The position numbers were made by a program, and so were the translations under genes. A stretch of DNA of 64,000 bases from positions 6,259,501-6,323,500 of the forward strand of contig NZ_CP011340.1 of NCBI RefSeq assembly GCF_001278075.1, in the 5' to 3' direction. The notes below the pieces were generated by a model. It was not told the origin of the DNA. It ran no database searches and saw only the letters and a list, made by a program, of their open reading frames with translations. Below are positions 52,031 through 61,216 of the stretch, one piece after another. This stretch comes from Streptomyces pristinaespiralis. GTDB taxonomy: Bacteria > Actinomycetota > Actinomycetes > Streptomycetales > Streptomycetaceae. Position 1 is the first letter of the stretch; each line of letters opens with the position of its first letter.

Positions 52031-53674
52031 ATGCCGGCCACCGAGGGGCCCTCCGGCCCCGCCCAGCCCGCTCCTGCGCCGCCCACAGGCGGCGCCGGGT
52101 CCCCGCCGTCTTCCCCGCGCCCCTTCGGCGCTCCGGGCCGCCCTGGCCCGCTGTCCGGCCACGGCGCCGGGTCCCCGGACCACGTGACGCCGCGGAGCGC
52201 GGCCGGCGCGTTCCGGGCCGTGGCCGGGGACGGTGAACGGGCCCCGGGGCTCGTGGACGTCGTGCGCGCCGTACGGGGCCGGCTCGCCGCTCTCGTGCCG
52301 GCCGGGCCCCTGCCGGCGCCGGCCGGCGCCGCCGGTCCCGGAATCGCGCTGCGGAGCCGGGTGGGCGCGGACGTCCGGCGGACGCCCCGTGTGCGCGGCG
52401 GCGGGGCACGAACCCCGCGTACTCCCCGCGGCGACGGGCCCCGCGGACCCCGGCGGCTGTACGAGCAGGCCCGCAGGGCATGGGACCGGCCGCTCACCGC
52501 CTACTACCTGATCCTCGGCAGCAGCCTGCTGATCACCGTGCTCGGACTGGTCATGGTCTACTCCGCGTCGATGATCCAGGCGCTGGAGTACTCGCTGCCC
52601 GCCTCGTACTTCTTCCAGAAGCAGTTCGTCGCCGCGGTCATCGGCACCGTGCTGCTCCTGGTCGCCTCACGGATGCCGGTCAAGCTGCACCGGGCGCTGT
52701 CCTACCCCCTCCTGGTGATCACCGTCTTCCTGATGGTGCTGGTGCAGGTCCCCGGGATAGGGCACGCGGTCAACGGCAACCAGAACTGGATCTACCTCGG
52801 CGGCCCCTTCCAGCTCCAGCCCAGCGAGTTCGGCAAGCTGGCGCTCATCCTTTGGGGCGCGGACCTGCTGGCGCGCAAGCAGGACCGGCGGCTGCTGACC
52901 CAGTGGAAGCACCTGCTGGTGCCGCTGGTCCCGGTGGCCTTCCTCCTCCTCGGCCTGATCATGCTGGGCGGGGACATGGGCACGGCGATCATTCTCACCG
53001 CGATCCTCTTCGGTCTGCTGTGGCTGGCGGGGGCTCCGACCCGTCTCTTCGCGGGGGTGCTCGGCATCGCCGGTTTCGTCGGTCTGCTGCTGATCAGGAC
53101 CAACGAGAACCGGATGTCCCGGCTGTCCTGCATCGGTGCGATCGACCTCGGACCGGAAGGCGAGTGCTGGCAGGCCGTGCACGGCATCTATGCTCTTGCG
53201 TCTGGCGGATGGTTCGGTTCCGGCCTCGGCGCAAGTGTGGAAAAATGGGGCCAACTACCTGAACCGCACACCGACTTCATCTTCGCCATCGCCGGGGAGG
53301 AACTGGGCCTGGCGGGGACGCTGTCGGTGCTCGCCCTGTTCGCGGCTCTAGGCTATGCGGGTATCCGCGTCGCCGGACGCACGGAGGACCCCTTCGTGAG
53401 GTACGCCGCGGGAGGCGTCACCACGTGGATCACGGCCCAGGCCGTGGTCAACATCGGTGCGGTGCTCGGTCTGCTGCCGATCGCCGGCGTCCCGCTGCCG
53501 CTCTTCTCCTACGGAGGGTCCGCGCTGCTGCCGACGATGTTCGCCGTCGGGCTGCTGATCGCCTTCGCGCGAGAGGATCCCGCGGCAAAGGCGGCCCTGG
53601 CCGTGCGGAGGCCCGGGGTGAGATGGAAGACGATGAGACGGCGCGTCAAGAAGCGTCCGTCCGGAGAGCGGTGA
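52031..53674 (+). CDS. ftsW: Septal peptidoglycan polymerase FtsW
   Basis: SEDS-family glycosyltransferase of 547 residues that polymerises lipid II at septa with FtsI. About ten helices begin near residue 157 (TAYYLILGSSLLITVLGLVMVYSAS). Family motifs include GNQNWIYLGGPFQLQPSEFGKLALIL, GGDMGTAIIL and LPEPHTDFIFAIAGEELG. The first about 150 residues are Pro/Gly/Arg-rich and disordered, far longer than the about 50 I recall for S. coelicolor FtsW. ATG 52031 has TGGAGGGG upstream, supporting the long form. In S. venezuelae ftsW is a known WhiA/WhiB sporulation target. Confidence 0.94.
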   Translation: MPATEGPSGPAQPAPAPPTGGAGSPPSSPRPFGAPGRPGPLSGHGAGSPDHVTPRSAAGAFRAVAGDGERAPGLVDVVRAVRGRLAALVPAGPLPAPAGAAGPGIALRSRVGADVRRTPRVRGGGARTPRTPRGDGPRGPRRLYEQARRAWDRPLTAYYLILGSSLLITVLGLVMVYSASMIQALEYSLPASYFFQKQFVAAVIGTVLLLVASRMPVKLHRALSYPLLVITVFLMVLVQVPGIGHAVNGNQNWIYLGGPFQLQPSEFGKLALILWGADLLARKQDRRLLTQWKHLLVPLVPVAFLLLGLIMLGGDMGTAIILTAILFGLLWLAGAPTRLFAGVLGIAGFVGLLLIRTNENRMSRLSCIGAIDLGPEGECWQAVHGIYALASGGWFGSGLGASVEKWGQLPEPHTDFIFAIAGEELGLAGTLSVLALFAALGYAGIRVAGRTEDPFVRYAAGGVTTWITAQAVVNIGAVLGLLPIAGVPLPLFSYGGSALLPTMFAVGLLIAFAREDPAAKAALAVRRPGVRWKTMRRRVKKRPSGER

Positions 53675-53680
53675 ATTTCG

Positions 53681-54775
53681 GTGCATGTCGTACTCGCCGG
53701 TGGGGGGACCGCCGGCCACATCGAGCCCGCGCTCGCCCTCGCGGACGCCCTGCGCAGGCAGGACCCGAGCGTGGGCATCACAGCCCTCGGCACGGAGCGC
53801 GGTCTCGAGACCAGGCTTGTGCCCGAGCGCGGCTACGAGCTGGCGCTCATCCCCGCCGTTCCGCTGCCGCGCAAACCCACCCCTGAGCTGATCACCGTCC
53901 CGGGACGGCTCCGGGGGACCATCAAGGCGGCCGAGCAGATCCTCGAGCGGACGAAGGCCGACTGCGTCGTCGGCTTCGGCGGTTACGTCGCGCTGCCCGG
54001 CTACCTCGCGGCCAAGCGACTCGGGGTGCCGATCGTCATCCACGAGGCCAACGCCCGCCCCGGCCTCGCCAACAAGATCGGCTCGCGGTACGCCGCCGGG
54101 GTGGCCGTCGCCACGCCCGACAGCAAGCTCCGCAACGCCCGGTACATCGGCATCCCGCTGCGCCACACCATCGCGACGCTCGACCGCGCGAGGGTGCGCC
54201 CCGAGGCGCGCGCCGCCTTCGGTCTCGACCCGAACCTGCCGACGCTGCTGGTCTCCGGCGGCTCGCAGGGCGCCCGCCGCCTCAACGAGGTGATTCAGCA
54301 GATCGCTCCGGTGCTCCAGCGCTCCGGGATCCAGATCCTGCACGCGGTCGGCCCGAAGAACGAACTGCCGCGCGTGGACAACATGCCCGGAATGCCGCCC
54401 TATGTGCCGGTACCGTACGTGGACCGGATGGATCTCGCGTACGCCGCGGCCGACATGATGCTGTGCCGCGCGGGCGCGATGACCGTCGCCGAACTCTCCG
54501 CCGTGGGCCTGCCCGCCGCTTACGTACCGCTGCCGATCGGCAACGGCGAACAGCGGCTCAATGCCCAGCCGGTGGTCAAGGCGGGCGGCGGACTGCTGGT
54601 GGACGACGCCGAACTGACCCCCGAGTGGGTCCAGGGCAACGTCCTCCCGGTGCTCGCCGATCCGCACCGGCTGTACGAGATGTCGCGTGCGGCCGCCGAG
54701 TTCGGCCGCAGGGACGCCGACGATCTGCTCGTCGGCATGGTGTACGAGGCGATTGCTGCACGCCGCCAGGCGTGA
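53681..54775 (+). CDS. murG: UDP-GlcNAc transferase MurG
   Basis: Converts lipid I to lipid II on the inner membrane face. A 364-residue GT-B enzyme with [23 protein letters not shown] (2-24), [16 protein letters not shown] (near 95), [33 protein letters not shown] (near 187) and the donor-binding [24 protein letters not shown] (near 265). GTG 53681 is 6 bp after the ftsW stop with GGAGAGCGG upstream. Confidence 0.96.
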   Translation: MHVVLAGGGTAGHIEPALALADALRRQDPSVGITALGTERGLETRLVPERGYELALIPAVPLPRKPTPELITVPGRLRGTIKAAEQILERTKADCVVGFGGYVALPGYLAAKRLGVPIVIHEANARPGLANKIGSRYAAGVAVATPDSKLRNARYIGIPLRHTIATLDRARVRPEARAAFGLDPNLPTLLVSGGSQGARRLNEVIQQIAPVLQRSGIQILHAVGPKNELPRVDNMPGMPPYVPVPYVDRMDLAYAAADMMLCRAGAMTVAELSAVGLPAAYVPLPIGNGEQRLNAQPVVKAGGGLLVDDAELTPEWVQGNVLPVLADPHRLYEMSRAAAEFGRRDADDLLVGMVYEAIAARRQA

Positions 54776-54788
54776 GAAGGCAGGGAGC

Positions 54789-55604
54789 GTGGCCGGACCG
54801 ACCACCGCGGAACGCGGTGCGCGCAAGCCCCCGGACGGACCGGAAGGACCGGACGGCAAGGCCCGCCCGCGCCGCGAGGACACTCCCGCCGGCCGTTTCC
54901 GGCGGCCCGGCCCCCGCTCCCTGCTGATCGCCCTCGGCGCACTCGCCCTGGTCGCCGGCGTGGCCTGGCTGCTCTACGGCTCCGCCTGGCTGCGCACCGA
55001 ACATGTGACGACCAGGGGCACCGAGGTCCTGACGCCCGGCGAGGTCCGGGCCGCGGCGGCGGTACCGATCGGCTCGCCGCTCATCTCCGTCGACACCGAC
55101 GCCATCGAAGTCAGGCTCCGGCAGAAACTGCCGCGTATCGACTCCATTGCGGTCGAACGGTCGTGGCCGGACGGTATCGAACTGGTCGTGACCGAACGAA
55201 AGCCGGTCCTGTTGCTCGAAAAGGGAGCAAAGTTCGTCGAAGTGGACGCGGACGGAGTGCGGTTCGCCACGGTCGGCAAGGCGCCCGCCGGTGTTCCCCT
55301 GCTGCGGCTGGAAGTTGACGAATCGCCAAGTCTGGACCGATTCGGTGCGGACCGGCTGGTCGCGGAAGCGGTCCGCGTCAGAAGTGAACTTCCCGCGAAA
55401 GCCGCAGCCGATCTGCAGAGCATGAAAGTAGTCTCATACGACTACATCTCCCTGGAGTTGAGCGGCAATCGCACCGTGGTGTGGGGCAGCTCGGGGGAGG
55501 GCGGGGCGAAGGCGCGGGCGCTCGAGGCACTCATGAAAGCAGCCCCCGAGGCCGGGCACTTCGATGTGAGCGCGCCCAGCGCCCCTGCCGCTTCGGGGAG
55601 TTGA
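54789..55604 (+). CDS. ftsQ: Cell division protein FtsQ
   Basis: Bitopic divisome protein of 271 residues. A charged disordered cytoplasmic region (1-40) precedes one transmembrane helix (about 42-62, LLIALGALALVAGVAWLLYGS). A POTRA domain follows (VTTRGTEVLTPGEVRAAAAVPIGSPLISVDTDAIEVRL), then the FtsQ domain (IDSIAVERSWPDGIELVVTERKPVLLLEKG). GTG 54789 has CAGGGAGC immediately upstream. It starts 13 bp after murG and ends before the ftsZ promoter region. Confidence 0.94.
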   Translation: MAGPTTAERGARKPPDGPEGPDGKARPRREDTPAGRFRRPGPRSLLIALGALALVAGVAWLLYGSAWLRTEHVTTRGTEVLTPGEVRAAAAVPIGSPLISVDTDAIEVRLRQKLPRIDSIAVERSWPDGIELVVTERKPVLLLEKGAKFVEVDADGVRFATVGKAPAGVPLLRLEVDESPSLDRFGADRLVAEAVRVRSELPAKAAADLQSMKVVSYDYISLELSGNRTVVWGSSGEGGAKARALEALMKAAPEAGHFDVSAPSAPAASGS

Positions 55605-55888
55605 CGCGCATCTGCGCTGGCCAGCACCCTGGTTGGTCATTGCTGTGCGTGATCACATAGGGTGAAAAGAAAAACGGGAGGTTCGGCGTGTTCGTTGAAC
55701 GGGCGCCACTTGTCGACTTAGTGTCCTGTTCGGAAGAGTCCAGGGAACAGACACACTGGTAACCCTAAACTTCAGCGTTAGGGTTCGGGTCGGCAGCCGG
55801 CTGGTCGGGCCGTCCCAATTCGACATCAGTCGTCGCAGCGCGGCCCCGCGAGGCGGCGACACGTAACTCGAGGCGAGAGGCCTTCGAC
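55605..55888 (+). promoter_or_regulatory. ftsZ promoter region
   Basis: The 284-bp gap before ftsZ is the most AT-rich stretch of the dcw block. It holds GTGATCAC (55650-55657), a GAAAAGAAAAA tract, GACAC at 55750-55754 (the WhiA motif as I recall it) and an inverted repeat AACCCTAA / TTAGGGTT (55761-55768 and 55778-55785, 9-nt spacer). Streptomyces ftsZ has several promoters, one sporulation-specific. The exact start sites cannot be placed from sequence. Confidence 0.7.
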
Positions 55889-57097
55889 GTGGCAGCACCG
55901 CAGAACTACCTCGCAGTCATCAAGGTCATCGGTGTCGGCGGCGGTGGTGTCAATGCCATCAACCGAATGATCGAGGTCGGTCTCAAGGGCGTCGAGTTCA
56001 TCGCTATCAACACGGACGCTCAGGCGCTGTTGATGAGCGACGCCGACGTCAAACTCGACGTCGGCCGCGAACTCACGCGAGGCCTCGGTGCCGGAGCGAA
56101 TCCGGCAGTCGGTCGCAAGGCGGCAGAGGATCACCGCGAGGAGATCGAGGAGGTCCTCAAGGGGGCCGACATGGTCTTCGTCACCGCCGGCGAAGGCGGC
56201 GGCACGGGCACCGGCGGCGCACCCGTCGTCGCCAACATCGCCCGCTCGCTGGGCGCCCTCACGATCGGCGTGGTCACCCGCCCGTTCACCTTCGAGGGCC
56301 GGCGGCGCGCGAACCAGGCGGAGGACGGCATCGCCGAACTCCGCGAAGAGGTCGACACCCTCATCGTCATCCCGAACGACCGGCTGCTGTCCATCTCGGA
56401 CCGGCAGGTCAGCGTTCTGGACGCCTTCAAGTCGGCGGACCAGGTACTGCTGTCCGGTGTCCAGGGCATCACCGACCTCATCACCACCCCGGGTCTGATC
56501 AACCTCGACTTCGCCGACGTCAAGTCCGTCATGTCCGAGGCCGGCTCCGCCCTCATGGGCATCGGCTCGGCCCGCGGCGACGACCGGGCCGTGGCCGCGG
56601 CGGAGATGGCCATCTCCTCGCCGCTCCTCGAGGCGTCCATCGACGGCGCACGTGGCGTACTGCTCTCCATCTCCGGCGGCTCCGACCTCGGCCTGTTCGA
56701 GATCAACGAGGCGGCCCAGCTGGTCAGCGAGGCGGCCCACCCCGAGGCGAACATCATCTTCGGCGCCGTCATCGACGACGCGCTCGGCGACGAGGTCCGG
56801 GTCACGGTCATCGCGGCCGGCTTCGACGGCGGCCAGCCGCCGACCCGCCGGGAGAACGTGATCGGCTCCGCCTCCAACAAGCGCGACGATCAGGCCCCGA
56901 CCCCGCCCCGCGCTACGGACAGCCCCCGCTCCACCGGGCTCGGCACCGTGCCCGTACGCGAGGAGCCCGCGCCCGCCGAGCCCGCTCCGGTCGCGAGCGA
57001 CCTGGGATCGCCGGCCGGCCCGGCGCAGGTTCCGACGGCCCGTCCGTACCCGGACAGCCAGGCGGAAGAGCTGGATGTTCCGGACTTCCTGAAGTGA
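55889..57097 (+). CDS. ftsZ: Cell division GTPase FtsZ
   Basis: Tubulin-like GTPase of 402 residues that forms the Z-ring and, in aerial hyphae, ladders of Z-rings. [13 protein letters not shown] (15-27), the GTP signature [12 protein letters not shown] (near 104-115), and the T7 loop [11 protein letters not shown] (near 206) are intact. An about 75-residue disordered linker (Pro/Ala/Glu) ends in the conserved C-terminal peptide ELDVPDFLK, which binds SepF and other partners. GTG 55889 follows GCGAGAGG. The stop overlaps the pgeF start by 4 bp. Confidence 0.97.
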   Translation: MAAPQNYLAVIKVIGVGGGGVNAINRMIEVGLKGVEFIAINTDAQALLMSDADVKLDVGRELTRGLGAGANPAVGRKAAEDHREEIEEVLKGADMVFVTAGEGGGTGTGGAPVVANIARSLGALTIGVVTRPFTFEGRRRANQAEDGIAELREEVDTLIVIPNDRLLSISDRQVSVLDAFKSADQVLLSGVQGITDLITTPGLINLDFADVKSVMSEAGSALMGIGSARGDDRAVAAAEMAISSPLLEASIDGARGVLLSISGGSDLGLFEINEAAQLVSEAAHPEANIIFGAVIDDALGDEVRVTVIAAGFDGGQPPTRRENVIGSASNKRDDQAPTPPRATDSPRSTGLGTVPVREEPAPAEPAPVASDLGSPAGPAQVPTARPYPDSQAEELDVPDFLK

Positions 57098-57843
57098 CGG
57101 TGCAGCACGACGCGATACACGAGAGCGGCGCGCACTTCGCCTTCACCGACCGGTGGGGCGGGGTGAGCGCCGTTCCGTACGAGGAGCTCAACCTCGGCGG
57201 CGCGGTCGGCGACGACCCCGAAGCCGTGCTGGCCAACCGGGAGATCGCGGCCAGGTCCCTGGGGCTCGCCCCTGAGTCGGTGGTCTGGATGAACCAGGTG
57301 CACGGCAACGACGTCGCCCAGGTCGACGGACCGTGGCCGACCCCGGACGTGCCGGCGGTCGACGCGCTGGTCACCGCGCGGCGCGGCCTCGCCCTCGCCG
57401 TGCTCACCGCCGACTGCACACCGGTCCTGCTCGCGGACCCGGTCGCCGGGGTGGTCGGGGCGGCGCACGCGGGACGCCCCGGGATGATCGCCGGCGTCGT
57501 GCCCGCCGCCGTCGAGGCGATGCGCAAGCTCGGCGCGGAACCGGAGCGCATCATCGCCCGTACCGGACCGGCCGTCTGCGGTCGCTGCTACGAAGTACCC
57601 GAGCAGATGCGGTCGCAAGTGGCCGCCGTCGAGCCGGCCGCCTGGTCGGAGACGAGCTGGGGAACACCGGCCGTCGACGTCACGGCCGGGGTGCACGCGC
57701 AGCTCGAGGCACTCGGGGTGCGCGACCGCCGGCAGTCCGGTGTCTGCACACTGGAATCGAGCGACCACTATTCCTACCGGCGTGACCGCACGACCGGGCG
57801 GCTCGCCGGATACGTCTGGCTGGAGAACCGGAAGACCCCATGA
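57094..57843 (+). CDS. pgeF: Peptidoglycan editing factor PgeF (YfiH/LACC1 family)
   Basis: A 249-residue member of the multicopper-polyphenol-oxidase-like family. E. coli YfiH removes wrongly inserted L-Ser from UDP-MurNAc, and other members have purine nucleosidase-type activities. The zinc/active-site residues are H70 (NQVHGND), C108 (TADCTPVLL) and H125 (AAHAGRPG), with [12 protein letters not shown] near 164-175. GTG 57094 overlaps the ftsZ stop (GTGA), and its stop overlaps the yggS start. Confidence 0.92.
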   Translation: MTVQHDAIHESGAHFAFTDRWGGVSAVPYEELNLGGAVGDDPEAVLANREIAARSLGLAPESVVWMNQVHGNDVAQVDGPWPTPDVPAVDALVTARRGLALAVLTADCTPVLLADPVAGVVGAAHAGRPGMIAGVVPAAVEAMRKLGAEPERIIARTGPAVCGRCYEVPEQMRSQVAAVEPAAWSETSWGTPAVDVTAGVHAQLEALGVRDRRQSGVCTLESSDHYSYRRDRTTGRLAGYVWLENRKTP

Positions 57844-58559
57844 CCGACCGCAGAACCGAACTCGCCGGCAATCTGGCGGCGGTGGAGGAACGTATCGCCT
57901 CCGCCTGCGCGGCAGCGGGCCGGGAGCGGGACGAGGTGACCCTCATCGTGGTCACCAAGACCTACCCGGCGAGCGATGTGCGACTCCTCCACGAACTCGG
58001 TGTGCGTCATGTGGCGGAGAACCGTGATCAGGACGCTGCCCCCAAGGCCGCCGCTTGCGCGGATCTGAACCTTCGCTGGCACTTCGTCGGCCAGTTGCAG
58101 ACCAACAAGGTCCGTTCTGTCGCGAGTTATGCCGATGTGGTGCAGTCCGTCGACCGCCCGAAGCTCGTTTCCGCCCTCTCCGCCGCCGCGGTCCGGGCGG
58201 AACGCGAACTCGGCTGCCTGATCCAGGTCGCGCTGGACGCCGAGTCGGGCCGGCAGGGGGAGCGCGGCGGCGTCGCGCCGGACGGGATCGAGGAGTTGGC
58301 GGCGGCGGTCGCCGGCGCACCAGGACTGCGGCTCGACGGACTGATGACCGTCGCGCCGCTGGCCGGACCGTACGCGGGACGGCAACAGGCGGCGTTCGAG
58401 CGGCTGATGGAATTCTCATCAAGCCTGCGCGCAGCCCATCCGGCTGCGAACATGGTGTCAGCAGGGATGAGTGCGGACCTCGAGCAGGCCGTCGCGGCCG
58501 GAGCGACACATGTGCGCGTCGGTACGGCGGTACTCGGAGTCCGTCCCCGGCTCGGGTAA
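57840..58559 (+). CDS. yggS: YggS-family pyridoxal phosphate homeostasis protein
   Basis: A 239-residue PLP-binding protein with a single alanine-racemase-like barrel. The PLP lysine is K40 in LIVVTKTYPASDV. Further segments are GVRHVAENRDQDA, WHFVGQLQTNKV, QSVDRPKL, GLMTVAPLA and the C-terminal ATHVRVGTAVLGVR phosphate site. It regulates free PLP and amino-acid balance. ATG 57840 overlaps the pgeF stop (ATGA). Conserved between ftsZ and sepF in actinobacteria. Confidence 0.94.
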   Translation: MTDRRTELAGNLAAVEERIASACAAAGRERDEVTLIVVTKTYPASDVRLLHELGVRHVAENRDQDAAPKAAACADLNLRWHFVGQLQTNKVRSVASYADVVQSVDRPKLVSALSAAAVRAERELGCLIQVALDAESGRQGERGGVAPDGIEELAAAVAGAPGLRLDGLMTVAPLAGPYAGRQQAAFERLMEFSSSLRAAHPAANMVSAGMSADLEQAVAAGATHVRVGTAVLGVRPRLG

Positions 58560-58683
58560 CGTCGCGAAGCAAGTCGGACCACAGTAGAAAATATGGTCAT
58601 TCCCGCCCAAAGCGGGCAGACCGAGTGGATCGCGGGCACTTGGTGACGAATGCCGATCCACCACAGAGCGGAGGACTCAGAGA

Positions 58684-59289
58684 ATGGCCGGCGCGATGCG
58701 CAAGATGGCGGTCTACCTCGGCCTCGTGGAGGACGATGGGTACGACGGCCGGGGTTTCGACCCCGATGACGACTTCGAACCCGAGCCGGAGCCCGAGCGG
58801 GAGCACCGGCGGCACCAGCCTCCCCGCCAGATCGAGCGTGAGGAGCCGGTGCGGGTGGCTGCGCCACCTGCGCCGCGCGAGCCGGTCGCCCTCCCCGTCG
58901 ACAGTGGACGCCCGGCGCGGATCGCCCCCGTGGCATCCATCACACCTGAACGCCCGAGCATGGAGAAGAGTGCACCGGTGATCATGCCCAAGGTCGTGTC
59001 CGAGCGGGAGCCCTACCGCATCACCACGCTGCATCCGCGGACCTACAACGAGGCCCGTACCATCGGGGAACACTTCCGCGAGGGCACCCCCGTGATCATG
59101 AATCTCACGGAGATGGACGACACCGATGCGAAGCGACTTGTCGACTTTGCCGCGGGACTCGTCTTCGGTCTGCATGGCAGCATTGAGCGGGTGACGCAGA
59201 AGGTGTTCCTGTTGTCGCCTGCTAACGTCGATGTCACGGCGGAAGACAAGGCCCGCATCGCAGAGGGCGGGTTCTTCAACCAGAGCTGA
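58684..59289 (+). CDS. sepF: Cell division protein SepF
   Basis: A 201-residue Z-ring membrane anchor. The N-terminal amphipathic helix ([18 protein letters not shown]) is intact. An acidic, Pro-rich linker (about 19-105) precedes the SepF core ([58 protein letters not shown]), which binds the FtsZ C-terminal peptide. ATG 58684 follows GGAGGACTC. The 124-bp gap from yggS may hold a separate promoter. Confidence 0.95.
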   Translation: MAGAMRKMAVYLGLVEDDGYDGRGFDPDDDFEPEPEPEREHRRHQPPRQIEREEPVRVAAPPAPREPVALPVDSGRPARIAPVASITPERPSMEKSAPVIMPKVVSEREPYRITTLHPRTYNEARTIGEHFREGTPVIMNLTEMDDTDAKRLVDFAAGLVFGLHGSIERVTQKVFLLSPANVDVTAEDKARIAEGGFFNQS

Positions 59290-59359
59290 GAAAAGACACC
59301 GGGAACGACCCGGCCGAACGGCCGGCGAAGACGAGAGTCAGGGGAGAGGGAAGCGCGGG

Positions 59360-59656
59360 ATGGGCGTCGCACTGGATGTGGTCTACATCGCGCTGATGTG
59401 CTTCCTTGTCGTGCTGATCTTCCGGCTCGTCATGGACTACGTCTTCCAGTTCGCCCGTTCATGGCAACCCGGCAAGGCGATGGTGGTCGTTCTGGAGGCC
59501 ACCTACACTGTCACCGATCCACCGCTCAAGCTTCTGCGGCGATTCATCCCGCCGTTGCGTCTCGGGGGCGTGGCACTCGACCTGTCCTTCTTCGTTCTGA
59601 TGATCATCGTCTACATCCTGATCTCCATCGTGCGCGGCTTGGGGAACTCGATGTGA
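59360..59656 (+). CDS. ylmG: YggT-family membrane protein YlmG
   Basis: A 98-residue membrane protein with two transmembrane helices (about 5-27 and 70-92) around the conserved [28 protein letters not shown] segment typical of YggT/YlmG. Members sit beside sepF in Gram-positive and cyanobacterial genomes and affect division or nucleoid placement. ATG 59360 has GGGAAGCGCGG upstream. It lies 70 bp after sepF and 49 bp before divIVA. Confidence 0.93.
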   Translation: MGVALDVVYIALMCFLVVLIFRLVMDYVFQFARSWQPGKAMVVVLEATYTVTDPPLKLLRRFIPPLRLGGVALDLSFFVLMIIVYILISIVRGLGNSM

Positions 59657-59705
59657 GCGATACGGTCCTGCCGACTGCCGACGACTACGTAGAGGTGAAG
59701 AAGAG

Positions 59706-60806
59706 ATGCCGCTGACTCCCGAGGACGTGCGGAACAAGCAGTTCACGACCGTCCGCCTCCGAGAAGGCTATGACGAGGACGAGGTCGATGCCTTCCTCGA
59801 CGAGGTCGAGTCCGAGCTGACCCGTCTGCTCCGCGAGAACGAGGACCTGCGCGCGAAGCTGGCCGCGGCGACGCGTGCCGCCGCGCAGAACCAGCAGCAG
59901 CAACAACAGGGCATGCGCAAACCGCCGGAGCCCCAGGACGGCCGCGGCCCGGGCGGTCCCGGTGCCCCCGTGCCCGCCGCCATATCAGGACCGCCGGTCC
60001 AGCAGCAGCCCCCGCAGATGGGTCCGCCCCAGCTGCCGGGTGGAGCACCGCAGTTGCCGGCCGGTCCCAGCCACGGCGGCCCCCAGGGTCCTGGCGGCCC
60101 GATGGGCCCCGGCCCGATGCAGGGCGGACCCATGGGTGGCCCGATGGGCGGTCCCATGGGCGGACACGGCGGCCCGCAGGGCCCCGGTCCGATGGGTCAG
60201 GGCCCCGGTGGAGACAGCGCCGCGCGCGTGCTCTCGCTGGCCCAGCAGACCGCTGACCAGGCGATCGCGGAGGCCCGTTCCGAGGCCAACAAGATCGTCG
60301 GCGAGGCGCGTTCGCGCGCCGAGGGCCTGGAGCGGGACGCCCGCGCCAAGGCCGACGCCCTCGAGCGGGACGCCCAGGAGAAGCACCGCGTCGCCATGGG
60401 CTCCCTCGAGTCCGCGCGCGCCACGCTGGAGCGCAAGGTCGAGGACCTGCGCGGCTTCGAGCGCGAGTACCGGACCAGGCTGAAGTCCTACCTGGAGAGC
60501 CAGCTGCGTCAGCTGGAGACCCAGGCGGACGACTCCCTGGCCCCGCCGCGCCAGCCCGCGGCCGCGTCGCTGCCGCCGTCCCCGGCGCCTTCCATGGCAC
60601 CGGCCGGCGCGAGCGCCCCGTCCTACGGCAACCAGACGATGGGCGGCCACGGGCCGTCGCCGTCCGGCCCGTCGTACGGCGGCCAGCAGCAGATGTCGCC
60701 GGCGATGACCCAGCCGATGGCACCGGTGCGGCCGCAGGCGCCGCAGCCGATGCAGCAGGCGCCGTCGCCGATGCGCGGTTTCCTGATCGACGAGGACGAC
60801 AACTGA
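59706..60806 (+). CDS. divIVA: Polar growth protein DivIVA
   Basis: Coiled-coil tip-growth organiser of 366 residues, essential in Streptomyces. The N-terminal membrane-binding DivIVA domain ([43 protein letters not shown]) and first coiled coil cover about 1-60. A long linker rich in Pro, Gly, Gln and Met (about 61-170, with [14 protein letters not shown] repeats) follows. The second coiled coil (about 172-280, heptad-rich [26 protein letters not shown]) precedes a disordered Pro/Gln tail ending [11 protein letters not shown] 59706. It ends at a strong terminator. Confidence 0.96.
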   Translation: MPLTPEDVRNKQFTTVRLREGYDEDEVDAFLDEVESELTRLLRENEDLRAKLAAATRAAAQNQQQQQQGMRKPPEPQDGRGPGGPGAPVPAAISGPPVQQQPPQMGPPQLPGGAPQLPAGPSHGGPQGPGGPMGPGPMQGGPMGGPMGGPMGGHGGPQGPGPMGQGPGGDSAARVLSLAQQTADQAIAEARSEANKIVGEARSRAEGLERDARAKADALERDAQEKHRVAMGSLESARATLERKVEDLRGFEREYRTRLKSYLESQLRQLETQADDSLAPPRQPAAASLPPSPAPSMAPAGASAPSYGNQTMGGHGPSPSGPSYGGQQQMSPAMTQPMAPVRPQAPQPMQQAPSPMRGFLIDEDDN

Positions 60807-60849
60807 CGGGGTTGCGCGCGCAGCGCGCTTAGCCGTCGGCAGACTGCGG

Positions 60850-60893
60850 GGCCGGGCCCGGGACGTGACACACGTCCCGGGCCCGGCCTTTTT
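60850..60893 (+). terminator. Rho-independent terminator of divIVA
   Basis: Perfect 18-bp stem (60850-60867 with 60871-60888), 3-nt loop ACA, followed directly by TTTTT (60889-60893). Textbook intrinsic terminator, 43 bp after the divIVA stop. Confidence 0.95.
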
Positions 60894-60930
60894 GCGCGGT
60901 GGGGGGTGCGTGGCGCCTGCGGCGGGCTTG

Positions 60931-61124
60931 TTCCCCTACCCGCCCCTTCCCGTAACCGGGCTCCGCCCGGACCCGTACCGCGCTTCGCGCGGTGCCCTCA
61001 ATCGCCGGGCGGGCTGGATTTCGCTCCGCGAAATCAGCCCCGCCGGCGATTGAGGCGCGGGGGTCCGGGGGCGGAGCCCCCGGCTACGGGAAGGGGCGGG
61101 GTGGGGAAGAGCTCCGCGCAGCGG
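60931..61124. repeat. Structured dispersed intergenic element, copy 2
   Basis: Outer arms CCCGCCCCTTCCCG (60939-60952) and its complement (61087-61100), extended by TTCCCC/GGGGAA. They enclose CCGGGC-TCC-GCCCGG, ACCGCGC-TTC-GCGCGGT, a 12-bp stem (60997-61008 with 61043-61054) topped by ATTTCGC-TCC-GCGAAAT, and CGGGGGC-GGA-GCCCCCG. The order of hairpins is as in copy 1 at 20448-20696. Both copies end with CTCCGCGCAGCGG. Confidence 0.88.
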
Positions 61125-61170
61125 CCTCCCCGGGCCGCCCCCACCCCGCACCCGCCCCCCGGAAACGCCC

Positions 61171-61202
61171 GCGGGCCCGGTCACAAGCGTGACCGGGCCC
61201 GC
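61171..61202. terminator. Terminator of ileS
   Basis: Perfect 14-bp stem (61171-61184 with 61189-61202) and a 4-nt loop AAGC, beginning 15 bp downstream of the ileS stop on the minus strand. Confidence 0.85.
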
Positions 61203-61216
61203 AGGGGCAGGGCGTG

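Larger units (their letters stand above)
60807..61216. other. Intergenic region between divIVA and ileS
   Basis: This 410-bp gap between convergent genes holds the divIVA terminator (60850-60893), the structured element copy 2 (60931-61124) and the ileS terminator (61171-61202). No gene is supported. Confidence 0.85.

Noticed and set aside
59653..59705. Tiny frame starting GTGAGCGAT between ylmG and divIVA
   Set aside because: No ribosome-binding site and only a few codons; it overlaps the ylmG stop and most likely is the divIVA leader.
60850..60893. Considered whether the divIVA terminator is part of the structured element copy 2
   Set aside because: Copy 1 has no equivalent hairpin at that position, and this hairpin has its own T-run, so it is a separate terminator.
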